Shown here piece after piece: positions 63,321-64,000 of a stretch of 64,000 nucleotides of DNA. A program made the position numbers and the translations under genes. The stretch's first letter is position 1, and each line of letters begins with the position of its first letter. Below the pieces are notes generated by a model that was not told the origin of the DNA, made no database searches, and saw nothing but the letters and a program-made list of their open reading frames with translations. Source of the DNA: Myxococcales bacterium (GTDB lineage: Bacteria; Myxococcota_A; Polyangia; Nannocystales; Nannocystaceae); assembly GCA_020633315.1 (NCBI GenBank), contig JACKDV010000011.1, positions 186,001 to 250,000 on the forward strand. Reading direction: 5' to 3'.

Positions 63321-64000
63321 CTAGCCCTCTTCCTCGTCCTGCGCGAGGTTGGGCAGCTCCGGCGGCGGCAGGACGAGGCGCTTGACCTGGCCCCGCTTGA
63401 ACACCGGCCGCCCCTTGCCCCCGCGGGCCGCCGGCTCGCGCTCGGCCCCGGTGAGCTTCTGCGAGCCCCCCGAGCTCTTCTCGATCGTCACCGGCAGGTC
63501 GGCGGGGAAGGCCGCCACCACCTCGTCGCCGCCGTCGAGCTTGATGAAGCGGACGCCCTTGCCCGGACCCGACAGCAGGTTGACCTCGCCCGCCTCGCAC
63601 GCGAGCAGCCGCCCCTCGCGGGTGAGGGCACAGACCACGTCCTCCACGTAGACCTTGAAGACCGAGACCACCTCGTCGCCCTTGGCCGGCTTGGCGAACA
63701 TGCGCCCGCGGCTGGTGCTGGGCTCCTTGTGGGGCCACAGGGCGAAGCGCAGGCTCTGCCCCTGCTTGGTCACGGCCAGCAGGTGCGGGTAGGGCTCCTC
63801 GTACTCCTCGCCGAGCTCGGGCTTGGGCTCGGCGAACTCGGGCATCACCCGGGGGTCGGTGCCCACCGCGGCCACCACCCGCTCGCCGTCCTTGAACTTG
63901 AACAGCTTCTGCACCGGGGTGCCGTGCCCGGTGGAGGGCGGCACGTCGTTGATCCGGCACACGTAGGCCGAGCCCATGTTGGTGAGCAGCACCAGGCACT
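63321..64000 (-). CDS. parC: Topoisomerase IV subunit A C-terminal part (truncated by window edge)
   Basis: The last 226 codons of a GyrA/ParC-family subunit; the gene begins beyond the right edge. The sequence shows the beta-pinwheel repeats of the C-terminal domain (VLLTNMGSAYVCRIND, LLAVTKQGQSLRFALW, VCALTREGRLLACEAGEVNLLSGPGKGVRFIKL), each a four-stranded blade of the GyrA-box type. An acidic tail closes it. The breakage-reunion domain with the catalytic Tyr is not in the window. The short spacing to parE supports a ParC role rather than GyrA. Confidence 0.85.
   Translation of the reverse strand, partial: CLVLLTNMGSAYVCRINDVPPSTGHGTPVQKLFKFKDGERVVAAVGTDPRVMPEFAEPKPELGEEYEEPYPHLLAVTKQGQSLRFALWPHKEPSTSRGRMFAKPAKGDEVVSVFKVYVEDVVCALTREGRLLACEAGEVNLLSGPGKGVRFIKLDGGDEVVAAFPADLPVTIEKSSGGSQKLTGAEREPAARGGKGRPVFKRGQVKRLVLPPPELPNLAQDEEEG

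Overview
The window reads as a chromosomal segment of a high-GC myxobacterium, most likely of the Nannocystineae (Nannocystis/Enhygromyxa/Plesiocystis type). The evidence is base composition (roughly 70% GC by eye, with long shadow reading frames opposite almost every gene), lipoproteins with long Ser/Thr/Gly/Asp linkers after the lipobox, Ser/Thr kinases including one with the HRDVSPxN catalytic loop often seen in myxobacteria, and a C-terminal tail resembling the MYXO-CTERM sorting signal at 55946-57067. No rRNA, tRNA, insertion sequence, phage or CRISPR array was recognised. Genes are tightly packed and there is no obvious foreign island.

Layout. 1-4.5 kb: the first 16 codons of an amidohydrolase, then a subtilisin-like protease beside a 1038-residue jacalin-lectin protein with a long amphipathic helical body. 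4.8-9.8 kb: MscS channel, a triple spondin_N lipoprotein, a Cys-rich lipoprotein and a radical SAM protein. 9.8-14.6 kb: an HExxH protein paired with a homologue of oomycete transglutaminase elicitors, then the malic enzyme MaeB. 14.7-17.3 kb: an RNA-repair operon (methyltransferase, RNA ligase, HD-Pnk) joined by ATGA overlaps. 17.6-24.2 kb: a kinase fused to a receiver domain that lacks its phospho-acceptor Asp, two membrane/proline-rich proteins, and a fused M16 peptidase lipoprotein. 24.4-28.2 kb: agmatinase-family enzyme, deoxyhypusine-synthase-like enzyme (TTG start), MFS transporter and a TerB-like protein, followed by an array of 42-bp palindromic repeats. 28.6-36.4 kb: a lipoprotein methyltransferase, a membrane-anchored kinase, an LMW phosphatase/fructosamine-kinase deglycation pair, and a DUF6765-like protein with an unrecognised partner.

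36.5-46.1 kb is the most unusual block. Eight co-directional minus-strand genes encode, in transcription order, an SDR, a Cys-nucleophile alpha/beta hydrolase, a GH3-type amide synthetase, an enolase-superfamily enzyme, an acyl carrier protein, an ANL ligase, a UbiD decarboxylase and a fumarate-reductase-like flavoprotein. Together they look like a small dedicated acid/amide biosynthetic pathway without PKS or NRPS modules. It is divergent, across a 304-bp region holding a 12-bp palindrome, from lysine 6-aminotransferase and a lipid/oligosaccharide flippase that carries a receiver-like tail.

49.9-64 kb: a lipoprotein, two divergent radical SAM genes (one with two radical SAM cores), an anchored ThuA-like protein, an APP1-like phosphatase, a beta-propeller lipoprotein, a CoA-binding protein, two GNAT acetyltransferases, and the topoisomerase IV pair (parE complete, parC C-terminus only). 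Functional statements are inferences from motifs and gene order read by eye; no database search was run.
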